Shown here: positions 35,464 to 45,451 of the stretch, one piece after another
Layout of the letters: each line of letters begins with the position of its first letter
How positions within the stretch are numbered: position 1 is the stretch's first letter
NCBI RefSeq assembly: GCF_000243275.1
Contig: NZ_CM001437.1
Location: 2,096,128-2,160,127 of the forward strand
DNA length: 64,000 bases
From: Myroides odoratus DSM 2801
GTDB lineage: Bacteria; Bacteroidota; Bacteroidia; Flavobacteriales; Flavobacteriaceae
Direction of reading: 5' to 3'
Position numbers and translations under genes: made by a program
The notes under the pieces: model-generated
Told to the model about the DNA's origin: nothing
What the model saw: only the letters and a program-made list of their open reading frames with translations
The model's database searches: none

Positions 35464-36394
35464 TGAATGATATCACCAATCAACATATAAAAAATTTAGA
35501 AGAAAAATTTACCCAAATGGGACAAAATCCCAATGTACATTTAGAAGGTTTGTTGTATGGCAAGCCTTTGACGTACTGGGATTATATTCAAACAGATGCC
35601 TTATTAGGGTTGCAAATTCAGCGTACCTTATACCCAGATGAAATGGTGTTTATCATGTACCACCAGGTCAATGAATTATTGTTTAAAATGATTTTGTGGG
35701 AAATGGAGCAATTAGCTGTACCTACACCAATCGCAGTAGATGTTTTTACCGATAAATTGATGAGAATTAGCCGATATTTTGATATGTTGACTAATTCTTT
35801 TAGCATTATGGGTGATGGAATGGATGTAGAACAGTATAATAAGTTTAGAAATACACTAGCTCCTGCCAGCGGATTTCAAAGTGCACAATACCGCTTAATC
35901 GAATTTGCTTCAACAGATTGGATTAATTTAATTGATAAACGCTTTATTCGCGATTTACCAGAGAATATTTCTGAAGAAGAAGCGTTAGAATATCTCTATA
36001 CTGGCAAGCCGCGGGAAAAAATTACAAGACAGGTGAAAAGTCCTACTTGCTTGGTGCGTTTGAAAAAAAATACAGTCAAACTTTTGTTAAAGCAATGAAA
36101 GATTATGAAAAAACAAATTTATGGCAGAAATTTGTTGAACTTCCTAAAGAAGCACAAGCATGTCCAGAATTAATTCAAGCGATGAAACATTACGATTATA
36201 CCGTTAATGTTACTTGGGTGATTGGACATTACAAAACAGCGCTGAAGTATTTAGAAAGTACAGGAGTTACCAAAGAAGCTACGGGTGGTAGTGATTGGAA
36301 AAAATATATGTTGCCAGAATATCAAAAGAGAATATTTTTCCCAGGCCTATGGTCAGAAGAGGAATTAGCAAATTGGGGTAAAGGATTGGTTTAA
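35463..36394 (+). pseudogene. kynA: Tryptophan 2,3-dioxygenase, frameshifted
   Basis: Heme dioxygenase that opens the tryptophan indole ring to N-formylkynurenine. The first reading frame (35463-36098) carries the conserved N-terminal part (LTYWDYIQTDALLGLQ, YHQVNELLFKM, SGFQSAQYR); at 35991-36001 the frame reads Y-L-Y-T-G instead of the expected Y-L-Y-W-Q-A. Removing the apparent extra TA (CTCTATAC in place of CTCTAC) restores W-Q-A-A-G-K-N-Y-K and joins the second frame, which ends with WVIGHYKTA and WKKYMLPEYQ. Total length would be 309 residues. Either a real inactivating change or a sequencing error. Confidence 0.9.
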
Positions 36395-36413
36395 AAATAG
36401 AAAAAAGGAAGTT

Positions 36414-37655
36414 TTGAAGTATAAAGTTTTTATGTTGTTAGCAGGCTTGCTTCTTTTTTCTTCTTGTAAAAAAGAAGGAGAAATAGAAGTGAGTACGGAT
36501 ACGGAAAATGAAACAGTAGAGGAGATTGTCGCTGAATTGTATGGGTTTAATTTGAAGGACTATGTGGTATCAGAAGATACGATTAGGTCTGGAGATAACC
36601 TCGGGAAGATTTTTGGCAATTATAACCTCAATGCTTCGGACGTACACAATATTGTTACCAAAGTAAAAGATACAATCAATGTTCGAGGAATTCGTGCAGG
36701 ACAACCGTATACGTTGATTAAATACAAAAATAACCCAGATAAATTAGCTGCATTTGTTTATCATCCTAATATTTCAGGTTATCAAGTGATTGATCTTCGC
36801 GATACGATTACAGCTTATACAAAAACATATCCTGTAACGATTAAAAGAAGAACAGTTGCTTCTACAATTGATGGATCGCTATCGATGAGTTTGAGCAAAG
36901 AAGGAGTGGATCAATCACTAGCAACGCGTATGTCGCAAATTTTTGCCTGGTCGATTGACTTCTTTAAATTACAACCGGAAGATCGCTTTGCTGTAACGAT
37001 TGAAGAAAAATACATTAACGATACGGTTTATGTTGGAATTTCAAAAGTGGAAGCGGCTTATTTCAACTATAGAGGAAAGGATTTATATTCATTCCCATAC
37101 CAAAGAACTGGAGCGAAAGGCAAGGATTATTACGATGAAGAGGGACGTCCAATGAAGAGTATGTTCTTAAAAGCACCATTGAAGTTCTTTAGAATTACCT
37201 CAAGATATACGAAGAGCCGATTCCACCCAGTTCAGAAAACATGGAAATCCCATAACGGAACGGATTATGCTGCTCCAACAGGAACGCCAATTATGACTAC
37301 TGCCTCTGGAGTGGTAGAACGCACGGGATATACAGCAGGAAACGGAAACTATGTGAAGGTAAAACACAACGGTACTTATTCTACACAATATTTGCACATG
37401 TCTAAGATCTTAGTGAGAAAAGGACAGTTTGTAGAACAAGGACAATCTATCGGACTTGTTGGTAGTACGGGATTAGCCACAGGACCACACGTGTGTTATC
37501 GCTTTTGGAAAAATGGAGTACAAGTAGATCCTCTAGGTCAGGTTCTACCAAACTCAGAACCCATGGATAAAAAAGATATCCCCGCTTTTAAAGAGCATAT
37601 TCAACCTTTAAAAGCAGAGTTAGATGCTGTGATTAAAGAAAAATTTAATAAATAA
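36414..37655 (+). CDS. M23 (LytM-type) peptidase lipoprotein
   Basis: A 413-residue peptidoglycan hydrolase-like protein. Using TTG at 36414, preceded by AAGGAAG, gives a lipoprotein signal with lipobox LLFSSC (Cys about residue 18); ATG 36432 is the alternative. A LysM-like region (about 45-120) precedes the M23 domain (about 265-385). Zn-site motifs: SHNGTDYAAP (first His and Asp), YLHM, and GPHVCYRFW, where the usual HxH is HxC. This form is common in Bacteroidota, and the Cys may serve as ligand. It probably cleaves cell-wall crosslinks or activates others. Confidence 0.88.
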   Translation: MKYKVFMLLAGLLLFSSCKKEGEIEVSTDTENETVEEIVAELYGFNLKDYVVSEDTIRSGDNLGKIFGNYNLNASDVHNIVTKVKDTINVRGIRAGQPYTLIKYKNNPDKLAAFVYHPNISGYQVIDLRDTITAYTKTYPVTIKRRTVASTIDGSLSMSLSKEGVDQSLATRMSQIFAWSIDFFKLQPEDRFAVTIEEKYINDTVYVGISKVEAAYFNYRGKDLYSFPYQRTGAKGKDYYDEEGRPMKSMFLKAPLKFFRITSRYTKSRFHPVQKTWKSHNGTDYAAPTGTPIMTTASGVVERTGYTAGNGNYVKVKHNGTYSTQYLHMSKILVRKGQFVEQGQSIGLVGSTGLATGPHVCYRFWKNGVQVDPLGQVLPNSEPMDKKDIPAFKEHIQPLKAELDAVIKEKFNK

Positions 37656-37672
37656 CCTCTGTTTCAAGTAAA

Positions 37673-39295
37673 ATGTTACAATCTATTAATCCTACTAGTA
37701 CTGCTGCATGGACCAAGCTACGTGAGCACTTTGAGCAAATGAAGTCTATCCAAATGCAAGACCTCTTCCGAGAGGATGCTAGTAGAGGGAATTCTTTTAA
37801 TATTCATTTCGATGCATTTTTGCTCGATTATTCTAAGAATAAAATTACGAAAGAAACCTTGTCTTATTTGCTTCAATTAGGTGAAGAAGTACAATTGAAA
37901 CAAGCAATTGAAGCTTTATTCACAGGAGGTAAGATAAATAAAACAGAAAATAGAGCCGTATTGCATACGGCTTTACGTGATTTTACTCAAGCGTCACCAA
38001 TCATGGTGGACGGTGTCAATGTATTAGAAGAAATTCAAGAAGCAAGAACGCGCATTGAGCATTTCGTTACAGCAGTGGTAGAAGGACGTTATCTTTCAAG
38101 TACAGGACAACCTTTTACAGATGTTGTCAATATTGGTATTGGAGGATCTGATCTAGGACCAAAGATGGTTGTAAATGGATTAGAAAACTATCGCAATCAT
38201 TTAAAGACTCATTTTATCTCTAATGTTGATGATGATTATTTGTATGCGGTATTAAATAAGTTAAACCCTGCAACTACGTTAGTCTTGATTGTTTCTAAGA
38301 CGTTTACCACGCAAGAAACAGTATTAAATGCAGACAAAGTTGTACAATGGCTTTCAACAAGAGTAGAACAAAAGGATTTAGCCAAACATTTAGTGGGGGT
38401 TACCGCTGAGGTGGAACGCGCGGTTGCTTACGGTATTGATCGATTGACTATTTTTCCAATGTGGGATTATATTGGAGGACGATTTTCGCTTTGGAGCTCT
38501 GTTGGATTGTCGATCGCGTTGTCTATTGGCTATGCGAACTTCGAACAATTATTAAAAGGTGCACATAAAATGGATCAGCATTTTAGAACGGCCCCTTTTC
38601 AAGATAATATTCCTGTTGTTTGTGCTTTACTAAGTGTATGGTATAACAATTTTTATGGGTACCAGACAGAAGCCGTTGTGCCGTATAGTCAATTTCTAGA
38701 AAAATTTCCTGCCCATCTACAACAGATGATTATGGAAAGTAATGGAAAAGATAAAAATCGCAATGGAGAACAATTGTCGTATGAAACTGGAACATTAATC
38801 TGGGGTGAGGTAGGCGTATCTGCTCAACATGCCTTTTTCCAATTGTTTCACCAAGGAACGAAAGTAGTTCCTGTAGATTTTATTGGTTTTGTCAATCCTT
38901 TTTCGGATCAAGATACCAATCACACAATTTTGATGTCTAACTTTTTTGGACAAACAGAAGCCTTGTTGAATGGAAAAGCAGCCACACGTGAAGGAGAAGA
39001 GGAAGATACATTGATTCAGAACTTTAGAGAATTTGCTGGAAACAAACCTTCGAATACGTTGTTGATTGATAAACTTACTCCAGAAACATTAGGAGCCTTA
39101 GTGGCCTTATATGAACATAAGACTTTTGTGCAAGGAGTGATATGGAATATTTATAGTTTTGACCAATTTGGCGTGGAATATGGCAAGGTTTTAGCAAAAA
39201 ATATTCAGCGTGAAATTATTTCGAATAATGTATTGAAACACGACAGTTCTACGGCCTTTTTGCTGAATTACTACCTAACGAACAGAAGTATTTAG
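37673..39295 (+). CDS. pgi: Glucose-6-phosphate isomerase
   Basis: A 540-residue glycolytic enzyme interconverting glucose-6-P and fructose-6-P. Signatures NIGIGGSDLGPKM, GGRFSLWSSVGLSIAL and MESNGKDKNRNG with the catalytic Glu are intact; the C-terminal KVLAKNI motif is present. Normal length, ATG at 37673, 18 bases after the M23 gene. Fbp for gluconeogenesis is elsewhere in the window. Confidence 0.97.
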   Translation: MLQSINPTSTAAWTKLREHFEQMKSIQMQDLFREDASRGNSFNIHFDAFLLDYSKNKITKETLSYLLQLGEEVQLKQAIEALFTGGKINKTENRAVLHTALRDFTQASPIMVDGVNVLEEIQEARTRIEHFVTAVVEGRYLSSTGQPFTDVVNIGIGGSDLGPKMVVNGLENYRNHLKTHFISNVDDDYLYAVLNKLNPATTLVLIVSKTFTTQETVLNADKVVQWLSTRVEQKDLAKHLVGVTAEVERAVAYGIDRLTIFPMWDYIGGRFSLWSSVGLSIALSIGYANFEQLLKGAHKMDQHFRTAPFQDNIPVVCALLSVWYNNFYGYQTEAVVPYSQFLEKFPAHLQQMIMESNGKDKNRNGEQLSYETGTLIWGEVGVSAQHAFFQLFHQGTKVVPVDFIGFVNPFSDQDTNHTILMSNFFGQTEALLNGKAATREGEEEDTLIQNFREFAGNKPSNTLLIDKLTPETLGALVALYEHKTFVQGVIWNIYSFDQFGVEYGKVLAKNIQREIISNNVLKHDSSTAFLLNYYLTNRSI

Positions 39296-39360
39296 AATTC
39301 AATAAATTGGGACACACATAAAATTTAATAATTAGATAACATTATAGGATTTTCTTTTTG

Positions 39361-39368
39361 TACATTTG
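39361..39368 (+). promoter_or_regulatory. Putative -7 element of the TonB receptor gene
   Basis: TACATTTG matches the consensus. Transcription would start at about 39375, inside the upstream part of the open frame, which supports ATG 39401 as the true start. Confidence 0.5.
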
Positions 39369-39400
39369 CCGTGAAATTAATTATCACTTACACTTACAAA

Positions 39401-42265
39401 ATGAAAAACTTGAAGAACTGGATGTTGTTTATCGTAATGGTTATTACGTCAACATCTGCATTTTCACAAAACAAAGTAAAGGGTACGGTTATCGATGGAG
39501 AGCTTAATATGAGCTTACCGGGGGCTACTGTATTGGTGAAAGGAACGCAAAATGGTGTATCGACAGATGCAAATGGAGCGTTTACCTTGAACGTTACTAG
39601 CGATAAAGGAGAAGTAGTTATTTCTTTTATTGGTTATCAATCAAAAACGGTTGCTTTTACCGTTGATGCAAACAAAGTTGCTAACTTAGGTAACATTGTG
39701 GTTAACCCAGATGAAAACATGTTAGCTGACATTGTAATCATGGGAGTTGCGGACGTTGCAAAAGACCGTAAAACACCAGTTGCTGTTTCTACAATTAAAG
39801 CAGCTGAAATTCAAGAAAAATTAGGATCTCAAGAATTTCCTGAAATTTTAAACACTACACCTTCAGTATATGCTTCTAAAGGTGGTGGAGGTTATGGAGA
39901 CTCGAATATTAATATTCGTGGATTCGACCAAAGAAACGTAGCGGTATTAATTAACGGGATGCCTGTTAATGATATGGAAGGTGGAGCTGTATACTGGTCA
40001 AACTGGGCGGGTCTATCAGACGTAACTTCTGCAATGCAAGTGCAACGCGGTTTAGGTTCTTCTAAAATTGCGATTTCTTCTGTAGGAGGAACAATCAACG
40101 TTTTGACACGTACATCTGATGCTAGGGAAGGTGGATCTATTTCTGCAGGTATTGGAAATGAAAACTACTTTAAAGGTTTAGCTTCTTACAATACGGGTGT
40201 GTTGGAAAACGGATTATCTGCTTCGGTATTATTAGGTTATACAAGAGGTGATGGATATGTTGAAGGAACGGGATTTGAAGGATATAACTATTACTTAGGT
40301 TTAGGATATAAATCAAAAGATTCTCGTCACAATGTTCAATTTACATTTACTGGTGCGAAACAAGATCACGATCAACGATCAACTTCAGTTTCTATCGAAA
40401 ATATCCAAAAATGGAATGACGGGAAAATGAACAAAAGATTCAACCCTGATACAGGATTTTATAATGGAGAACGTTTTAATTTTAGATCGAACTACTATAA
40501 CAAACCTGTGATGTCTATTAACTACGATTTCAATATTAACGAAACTTGGACATTAGGAGCTGTATTTTACGGATCTTGGGGACGTGGTGGAGGAACTGGA
40601 ACAATTGGTGGTGGACCAAATGGTTACAGAGATTTTGGCACGGAAGTAAGAGATGCTAATGGACATATGCGTTTTGATGATATCGCTGCTTGGAATAGAG
40701 GTGAAACCATTGCTGATTGGAAAGAAATTGGTAAAGATAAAAAACCATTTGGACCTGGTACAAGTAATAGTTTGATGGATGATCCTATGAATCCAGGTCA
40801 ACAAGGATACTATATTACTGATTTCGATAATAAAACTAAGGCATATAGAGGTGGTTGGGCACGTCGTTCAAGTATCAACTCACATGACTGGTATGGTACG
40901 GTAATTAATTTAAATGCGAAAGTAAATGAGAACTGGACGGTTGATTTTGGTGCTGATGGACGTATTTATAAAGGATACCACTATCAATTATTAGATAATT
41001 TAATGGGAGCTGATGGTTTCTATGTAGCTAAAAATAATAATAATAATAACCAACATTATATTGTAGGTCAAACATATGATGCTAAAGCTTCTATGAATCC
41101 ATGGGTAAACTGGAATAATAGAGAAAAAGTTGGATACCACAATGATGGTAATGTAAAATGGTTAGGTGGATTCGGACAAGTGGAATACTCTAAAGATGAT
41201 TTATCAGTATTCGTGCAAGGAGCTATTTCAAACCAATGGATGCAACGTGTTGATTATTTCAACTATGACCGTTCTACTGCTCAAGGAGCAAAAGATTACA
41301 AAACAGATTGGGAAAGTATCTTAGGTGGTAGTATTAAAGGGGGAGCAAACTATAACATTGACGAAAATCACAATGTATTTGTGAATTCAGGTTATTTCTC
41401 TCGTCAACCATTTATGAACAATGGAGTGTATTTAAATAATACAAATACGTTGAATCCTGATTTGACAAATGAAAAGGTGTTTGGTTTAGAAGCAGGTTAT
41501 GGATATAGAAGCCATAAATTAAGAGCTAATTTAAACTTGTATAGAACATCTTGGAAAGATAGAGTGACTCGTGTAACTTCTAAAGTTAAAGATTTAGGGA
41601 CAGATGGAAGTATTGTTGATGCAAATGGGTATGCTACTTTAGTTGGGGTGGAACAAATTCACTCTGGAATGGAAATGGATTTCATTTACTATCCAGTGGA
41701 TCGTTTAACAATTACAGGATCTTTCTCTTGGGGTGATTGGAAATATGCATCAAATGTAACAGGAACGTACTATAACGAAGAGACGAATCAGCCTATCTAT
41801 AATAACCCAGGAGAACCTGAGTCAGGATTTAAAACACAGACTTTATATATTGATGGAGCAAAAGTGGGTGGAGCACCTCAGTTAATTGCTAACTTAGGAG
41901 CTAGCTATGAAATCGTAAAAGGATTGAAAATCGATGCTAACTACCGATACAATGATAATTTCTATGGTTCATTAGATGTTGAAAAAACAAATTCAAAAGA
42001 AAAAAGCGGTTCAATGAAACTGCCTGCATTTAACTTAGTTGATGCTGGATTATCTTACCGTATGGAAGTTGGAAAAGAGAAACAAAATGCTTTGACTATG
42101 CGTTTCAACGTAAATAACGTATTCGATACGACTTATATTTCTTCTGCAAGAACAAATATTGAAGCAACTCCTGAGAGTACTACTTGGAAAGGAATTGATG
42201 TTCGTAACGAAGTAATGTTAGGAGCTGGTAGAACATGGAACTTTACAATGAGATTTAACTTCTAG
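39401..42265 (+). CDS. TonB-dependent receptor (SusC/CirA type)
   Basis: A 954-residue outer-membrane receptor. Signal peptide (MKNLKNWMLFIVMVITSTSAFSQ), an N-terminal carboxypeptidase-regulatory-like domain (GTVIDGELNMSLPGATVLVK), a plug (about 105-230, with NINIRGFDQRNVAVLINGMP) and a 22-strand-type barrel ending in WNFTMRFNF. No SusD-like partner lies downstream, so it is more like a stand-alone siderophore or peptide receptor than a polysaccharide-utilisation SusC. The frame reaches back to GTG 39371, but ATG 39401 gives the proper signal and sits after the promoter. Substrate unknown. Confidence 0.92.
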   Translation: MKNLKNWMLFIVMVITSTSAFSQNKVKGTVIDGELNMSLPGATVLVKGTQNGVSTDANGAFTLNVTSDKGEVVISFIGYQSKTVAFTVDANKVANLGNIVVNPDENMLADIVIMGVADVAKDRKTPVAVSTIKAAEIQEKLGSQEFPEILNTTPSVYASKGGGGYGDSNINIRGFDQRNVAVLINGMPVNDMEGGAVYWSNWAGLSDVTSAMQVQRGLGSSKIAISSVGGTINVLTRTSDAREGGSISAGIGNENYFKGLASYNTGVLENGLSASVLLGYTRGDGYVEGTGFEGYNYYLGLGYKSKDSRHNVQFTFTGAKQDHDQRSTSVSIENIQKWNDGKMNKRFNPDTGFYNGERFNFRSNYYNKPVMSINYDFNINETWTLGAVFYGSWGRGGGTGTIGGGPNGYRDFGTEVRDANGHMRFDDIAAWNRGETIADWKEIGKDKKPFGPGTSNSLMDDPMNPGQQGYYITDFDNKTKAYRGGWARRSSINSHDWYGTVINLNAKVNENWTVDFGADGRIYKGYHYQLLDNLMGADGFYVAKNNNNNNQHYIVGQTYDAKASMNPWVNWNNREKVGYHNDGNVKWLGGFGQVEYSKDDLSVFVQGAISNQWMQRVDYFNYDRSTAQGAKDYKTDWESILGGSIKGGANYNIDENHNVFVNSGYFSRQPFMNNGVYLNNTNTLNPDLTNEKVFGLEAGYGYRSHKLRANLNLYRTSWKDRVTRVTSKVKDLGTDGSIVDANGYATLVGVEQIHSGMEMDFIYYPVDRLTITGSFSWGDWKYASNVTGTYYNEETNQPIYNNPGEPESGFKTQTLYIDGAKVGGAPQLIANLGASYEIVKGLKIDANYRYNDNFYGSLDVEKTNSKEKSGSMKLPAFNLVDAGLSYRMEVGKEKQNALTMRFNVNNVFDTTYISSARTNIEATPESTTWKGIDVRNEVMLGAGRTWNFTMRFNF

Positions 42266-42284
42266 TAAGTTATTTTTATAAGCT

Positions 42285-42321
42285 AAAAAAGGGTGATTAT
42301 TTTTATAATCGCCCTTTTTTT
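42285..42321 (+). terminator. Rho-independent terminator
   Basis: Stem AAAAAAGGGTGATTAT / ATAATCGCCCTTTTTT with a T-rich loop and a T-run. Confidence 0.85.
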
Positions 42322-42418
42322 TGTATTTTGTAAGCTAGGACAAAGGTACTCCACTATGGAGTTTAGTGCGGTTTAGTCAATGAATGAAACTACAAAAAAT
42401 AACAAAAACCAAAACACC

Positions 42419-43369
42419 ATGAAAAGAAAGAATTTAAATGCGGACATGAGTATTGCTCCAATTTGCTTTGGAGGAAATGTATTTGGATGGACTTTAGATG
42501 AAAAAGCATCGCTGCGCATGTTAGATGAATTACATGATCAAGGCATTAATTTTATCGATACAGCAAATAGCTACTCCCATTGGGTAGAAGGAAATACCGG
42601 AGGAGAGTCAGAACGTATTTTAGGAAAGTGGTTCGCAGCAAGTAAAAAAAGACAAGATATTGTATTAGCTACTAAAGTAGGCGGGGGCATGCAAGGCGTA
42701 GAGAAAGGGTTGACCAGACAACAGATTCTCGATGGAGTTGATGCTTCTTTACAGCGTTTGCGTACGGATTATATTGATTTATACTATTCTCATCATGATG
42801 ATGTGAATGTTGGAGTAGAAGAAATCATGGGAACCTTTCAGGAACTAATTCAAGCAGGAAAAGTTCGTGCTCTTGGAGCGTCTAATCTAAGTGGAGAACG
42901 CTTACTTGAAAGTAATCAAGTAGCGGAAGCCAAAGGATGGACGAAATACATTGCTCTACAACCGCAATATAATCTCTATGATCGAGCGCAATTCGAAACA
43001 GAGTACAAAGACATTGTCGTAAAAGAAAAGCTAGCTGTAGCGCCTTATTTTGCTTTAGCTAGTGGTTTCTTATCTGGGAAGTATAAAACAACCGCAGATT
43101 TGGAAGGAAGCGCACGAAAAATGATGGTTGAACATTATCTAAACGATCGCGGGTTAGCTATTTTAGATGCTTTAGCGAAAACGGCTCAAAAACATCAAGC
43201 AACAAGTGCTGAAATAGCAATTGCTTGGTTGTTGCATCAACCTGTAATTACGGCGCCAATTGTTAGCGCAACTAATTCAACCCAATTACAAAGTCTTGTG
43301 CGTTCAACAGCTATTCAGCTAGATATTGATGATTTAGCTGTATTGGAAACAGCAAGTCAATGGAAGTAA
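42419..43369 (+). CDS. Aldo/keto reductase
   Basis: A 316-residue NADPH-dependent reductase. TIM-barrel signature residues: Asp and Tyr in FIDTANSYSHW, Lys in VLATKVGGG and His in YYSHHDD, the complete AKR catalytic tetrad. The frame is open from ATG 42380, but MKRKNLNADMSIAPICFGGN is the normal family start; the upstream 13 codons read as an A-rich leader (MNETTKNNKNQNT). Substrate unknown. It is monocistronic. Confidence 0.9.
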   Translation: MKRKNLNADMSIAPICFGGNVFGWTLDEKASLRMLDELHDQGINFIDTANSYSHWVEGNTGGESERILGKWFAASKKRQDIVLATKVGGGMQGVEKGLTRQQILDGVDASLQRLRTDYIDLYYSHHDDVNVGVEEIMGTFQELIQAGKVRALGASNLSGERLLESNQVAEAKGWTKYIALQPQYNLYDRAQFETEYKDIVVKEKLAVAPYFALASGFLSGKYKTTADLEGSARKMMVEHYLNDRGLAILDALAKTAQKHQATSAEIAIAWLLHQPVITAPIVSATNSTQLQSLVRSTAIQLDIDDLAVLETASQWK

Positions 43370-43414
43370 GGACTGACTACTACTTCTTGTGATTATCACA
43401 GAAAAAAATATATT

Positions 43415-43457
43415 AAAAAAAACCCGCTTGCATCAATTTTATGCAAGCGGGTTTTTA
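43415..43457. terminator. Bidirectional terminator
   Basis: Stem AAAAACCCGCTTGCAT / ATGCAAGCGGGTTTTT, loop CAATTTT, between convergent genes. Confidence 0.95.
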
Positions 43458-43459
43458 GT

Positions 43460-44851
43460 TTAAAACGGTACTAAATCAAATGTTTTGCTTCTCGATTCTT
43501 GTTTACCGTAGTAGTGTTGATCGTTAATTTTTAGTACAAGCTTATACTTGTTACTTGTTATTCTGAATCCTCGTTTTGTTCTCAATGTTCTCAGTTTATC
43601 TTCGCTGGGTATTGTAAAAGAAAAATCAGGATTTAATTGCTGATCTAAGGCTGTAGATGCAAGGGCAACAACTGATTTAAAATAGGGGCTAAACATATTT
43701 GTTCTGGGTCCATTGATAAAAGCATCAAAGAAAAAGTTACGAGCGAATGGCTTTGTTCGATTTCCCGATCCAAATTGTAGAACAATATGGTCACCAACAG
43801 GATAGGCAATGACTCCATATAAACTTGCATTCTTCGCTCGGAGTAAAAAATTACTCAGTTTCTCTATGGGAACATACTTGTCTTTGTATAAACCCCTGAC
43901 ATTGCTAATCGCTACTATTCCTCCGGTTATAAAATCAGCATGATCCTTTGTCATTTGGTACGTTTTTATCGGTTCCCCTTGTTCATCTCGTAGTACAATT
44001 GTAATAAATTGTTTGTCAAAATAGGCTTGTACAAGCTTATTATCGAAAAGTAGGGAGTTAGAACCAGGATGGTTTAAACGGGGTTTGTTGAATGGTTGTG
44101 GATAACTAGCATAGGTAGTTTCTTGCGTTGTTAGGTCAATGCTCAAAACTTCTGTACTCTGGTTTGATGTATCCAAGGTAATATAAAGAACATCGTTGTG
44201 AATATAGTACTTTCTTTGTGCTGCTGCCTTTAGTAAATCTGTGGGTTGATTCATTTCTATGTAGGTCATCGGCACTGAATCTTGTAAAGCTTGATTAAGA
44301 GATACCTGACTGTGAGGGCCTAAATAAAAATTATGCCCTGTAAAGTTTATCATGGTATCTTTTTGCGGTTTTAAGTCTGCATCCAATTGCAAGAAACGGA
44401 TTTGACTATTTCTGATTCTAGAATGAAGCGCATAAAACTTGTCTCCATGTGAAAAATGTAAAAAGGAATCCTCTTCTTGTGGGTCCCAGGTAAAAGGAGC
44501 GGCTGTAGTTGTTATATTTTACTCAAAATCAAAGGTTTTTGTCAGAATATTTTTTTTTGTCACGATATACATGGTGGCTTTGTTCTCTTCGGCCGCAGTA
44601 AAGGCAACAACCGTATCATCAAAATAATCAGGAACAAGTGTGAACAAGGATTGTTTTACCGTTAGGCTATCCGTCATTTGCACCCCTTGTAGTTGATTAT
44701 AAGATTTTAAGAAAAAGAAATTCTTTTGCTGGGTGTTATAGTGATACGCTTGGGTAATTTTTCCCAAATTCGTCGGTATTTTTACCTCTTTCACTTGGGC
44801 TTGTAAAATGCCTACAAAACAAAGTAGGAGTAGGGTTGAAATAAATTTCAT
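43460..44851 (-). pseudogene. Exported protein gene split by an in-frame TAA
   Basis: Two minus-strand ORFs in the same frame (44851-44519 and 44392-43460) are separated by only one TAA codon (44519-44521). The reading between them (NITTTAAPFTWDPQEED and on) is open and continuous. Together they would make a protein of about 463 residues with a signal peptide (MKFISTLLLLCFVGILQAQ) and no recognised family; beta strands dominate. A single base change would explain the break. The second half alone has no good start codon or signal peptide. Confidence 0.8.
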
Positions 44852-44951
44852 TAGTTGTACTCAATTTTACGCAAATATAGACTTTATCTAGGTATAATTG
44901 GGAGGAAGAGTATATCGCTTAGGAATACTGCTATTGCTTGGTATTTATTTC

Positions 44952-44959
44952 TATATTTG
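44952..44959 (+). promoter_or_regulatory. Putative -7 element
   Basis: TATATTTG, 26 bases before the next ATG. No TTG at the right distance. Confidence 0.4.
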
Positions 44960-44984
44960 AGTTGTTATTTTAGCATTGTGTTAG

Positions 44985-45419
44985 ATGAAAAACTATTTAG
45001 TTTTATTTTTTGTATTGGTGGGTTATAGCTGCCTTGCTCAGCAATTCCGTGTAGATTGGAAAGATATACCCGAACATTGGTGTGAAAAATTAGATACTTT
45101 GGGACAAGATGGTTTGTCCATTTTGAGTGAAGAGGAAGGCCTTTTCTTAGCGGATTATTTTAAGCAAGAAGGACAGTCTTTGGATTTGAAAGGAAAAAAA
45201 ATAGCATTTATTTGTTCAGTGTCAAAAACAGATAAAGCCCGTTTTTTTCAAGATGTGAAATCTAGGTATTTTCAACTCAACTCTTCAGTTTCAAGTAGGC
45301 TGTATGTATTTGATGAAAATCAAAAAGAACAAACAGGAGGGTATGATGGAGCTATTGTATTTTGGTCTAAACAAATGCTTAAGCCCAAAAAGATTATTTC
45401 CATTTTAAAGTCCTCGTAA
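44985..45419 (+). CDS. Hypothetical exported protein, 144 residues
   Basis: Signal peptide MKNYLVLFFVLVGYSCLAQ (also lipobox-like at YSC, but the AQ cleavage fits signal peptidase I better). The mature part has a Cys pair (C33 and C76) that might form a disulfide and no recognised domain. It is followed after 32 bases by the HAD gene. Unknown function. Confidence 0.65.
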   Translation: MKNYLVLFFVLVGYSCLAQQFRVDWKDIPEHWCEKLDTLGQDGLSILSEEEGLFLADYFKQEGQSLDLKGKKIAFICSVSKTDKARFFQDVKSRYFQLNSSVSSRLYVFDENQKEQTGGYDGAIVFWSKQMLKPKKIISILKSS

Positions 45420-45451
45420 AAAATAATTTTGTTTGAATAAACCACCTGTAA

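Noticed and set aside
39401..42265. Polysaccharide utilisation locus
   Set aside because: The SusC-like receptor has no SusD partner, glycosidases or sensor nearby; the next gene is a terminator-separated aldo/keto reductase.
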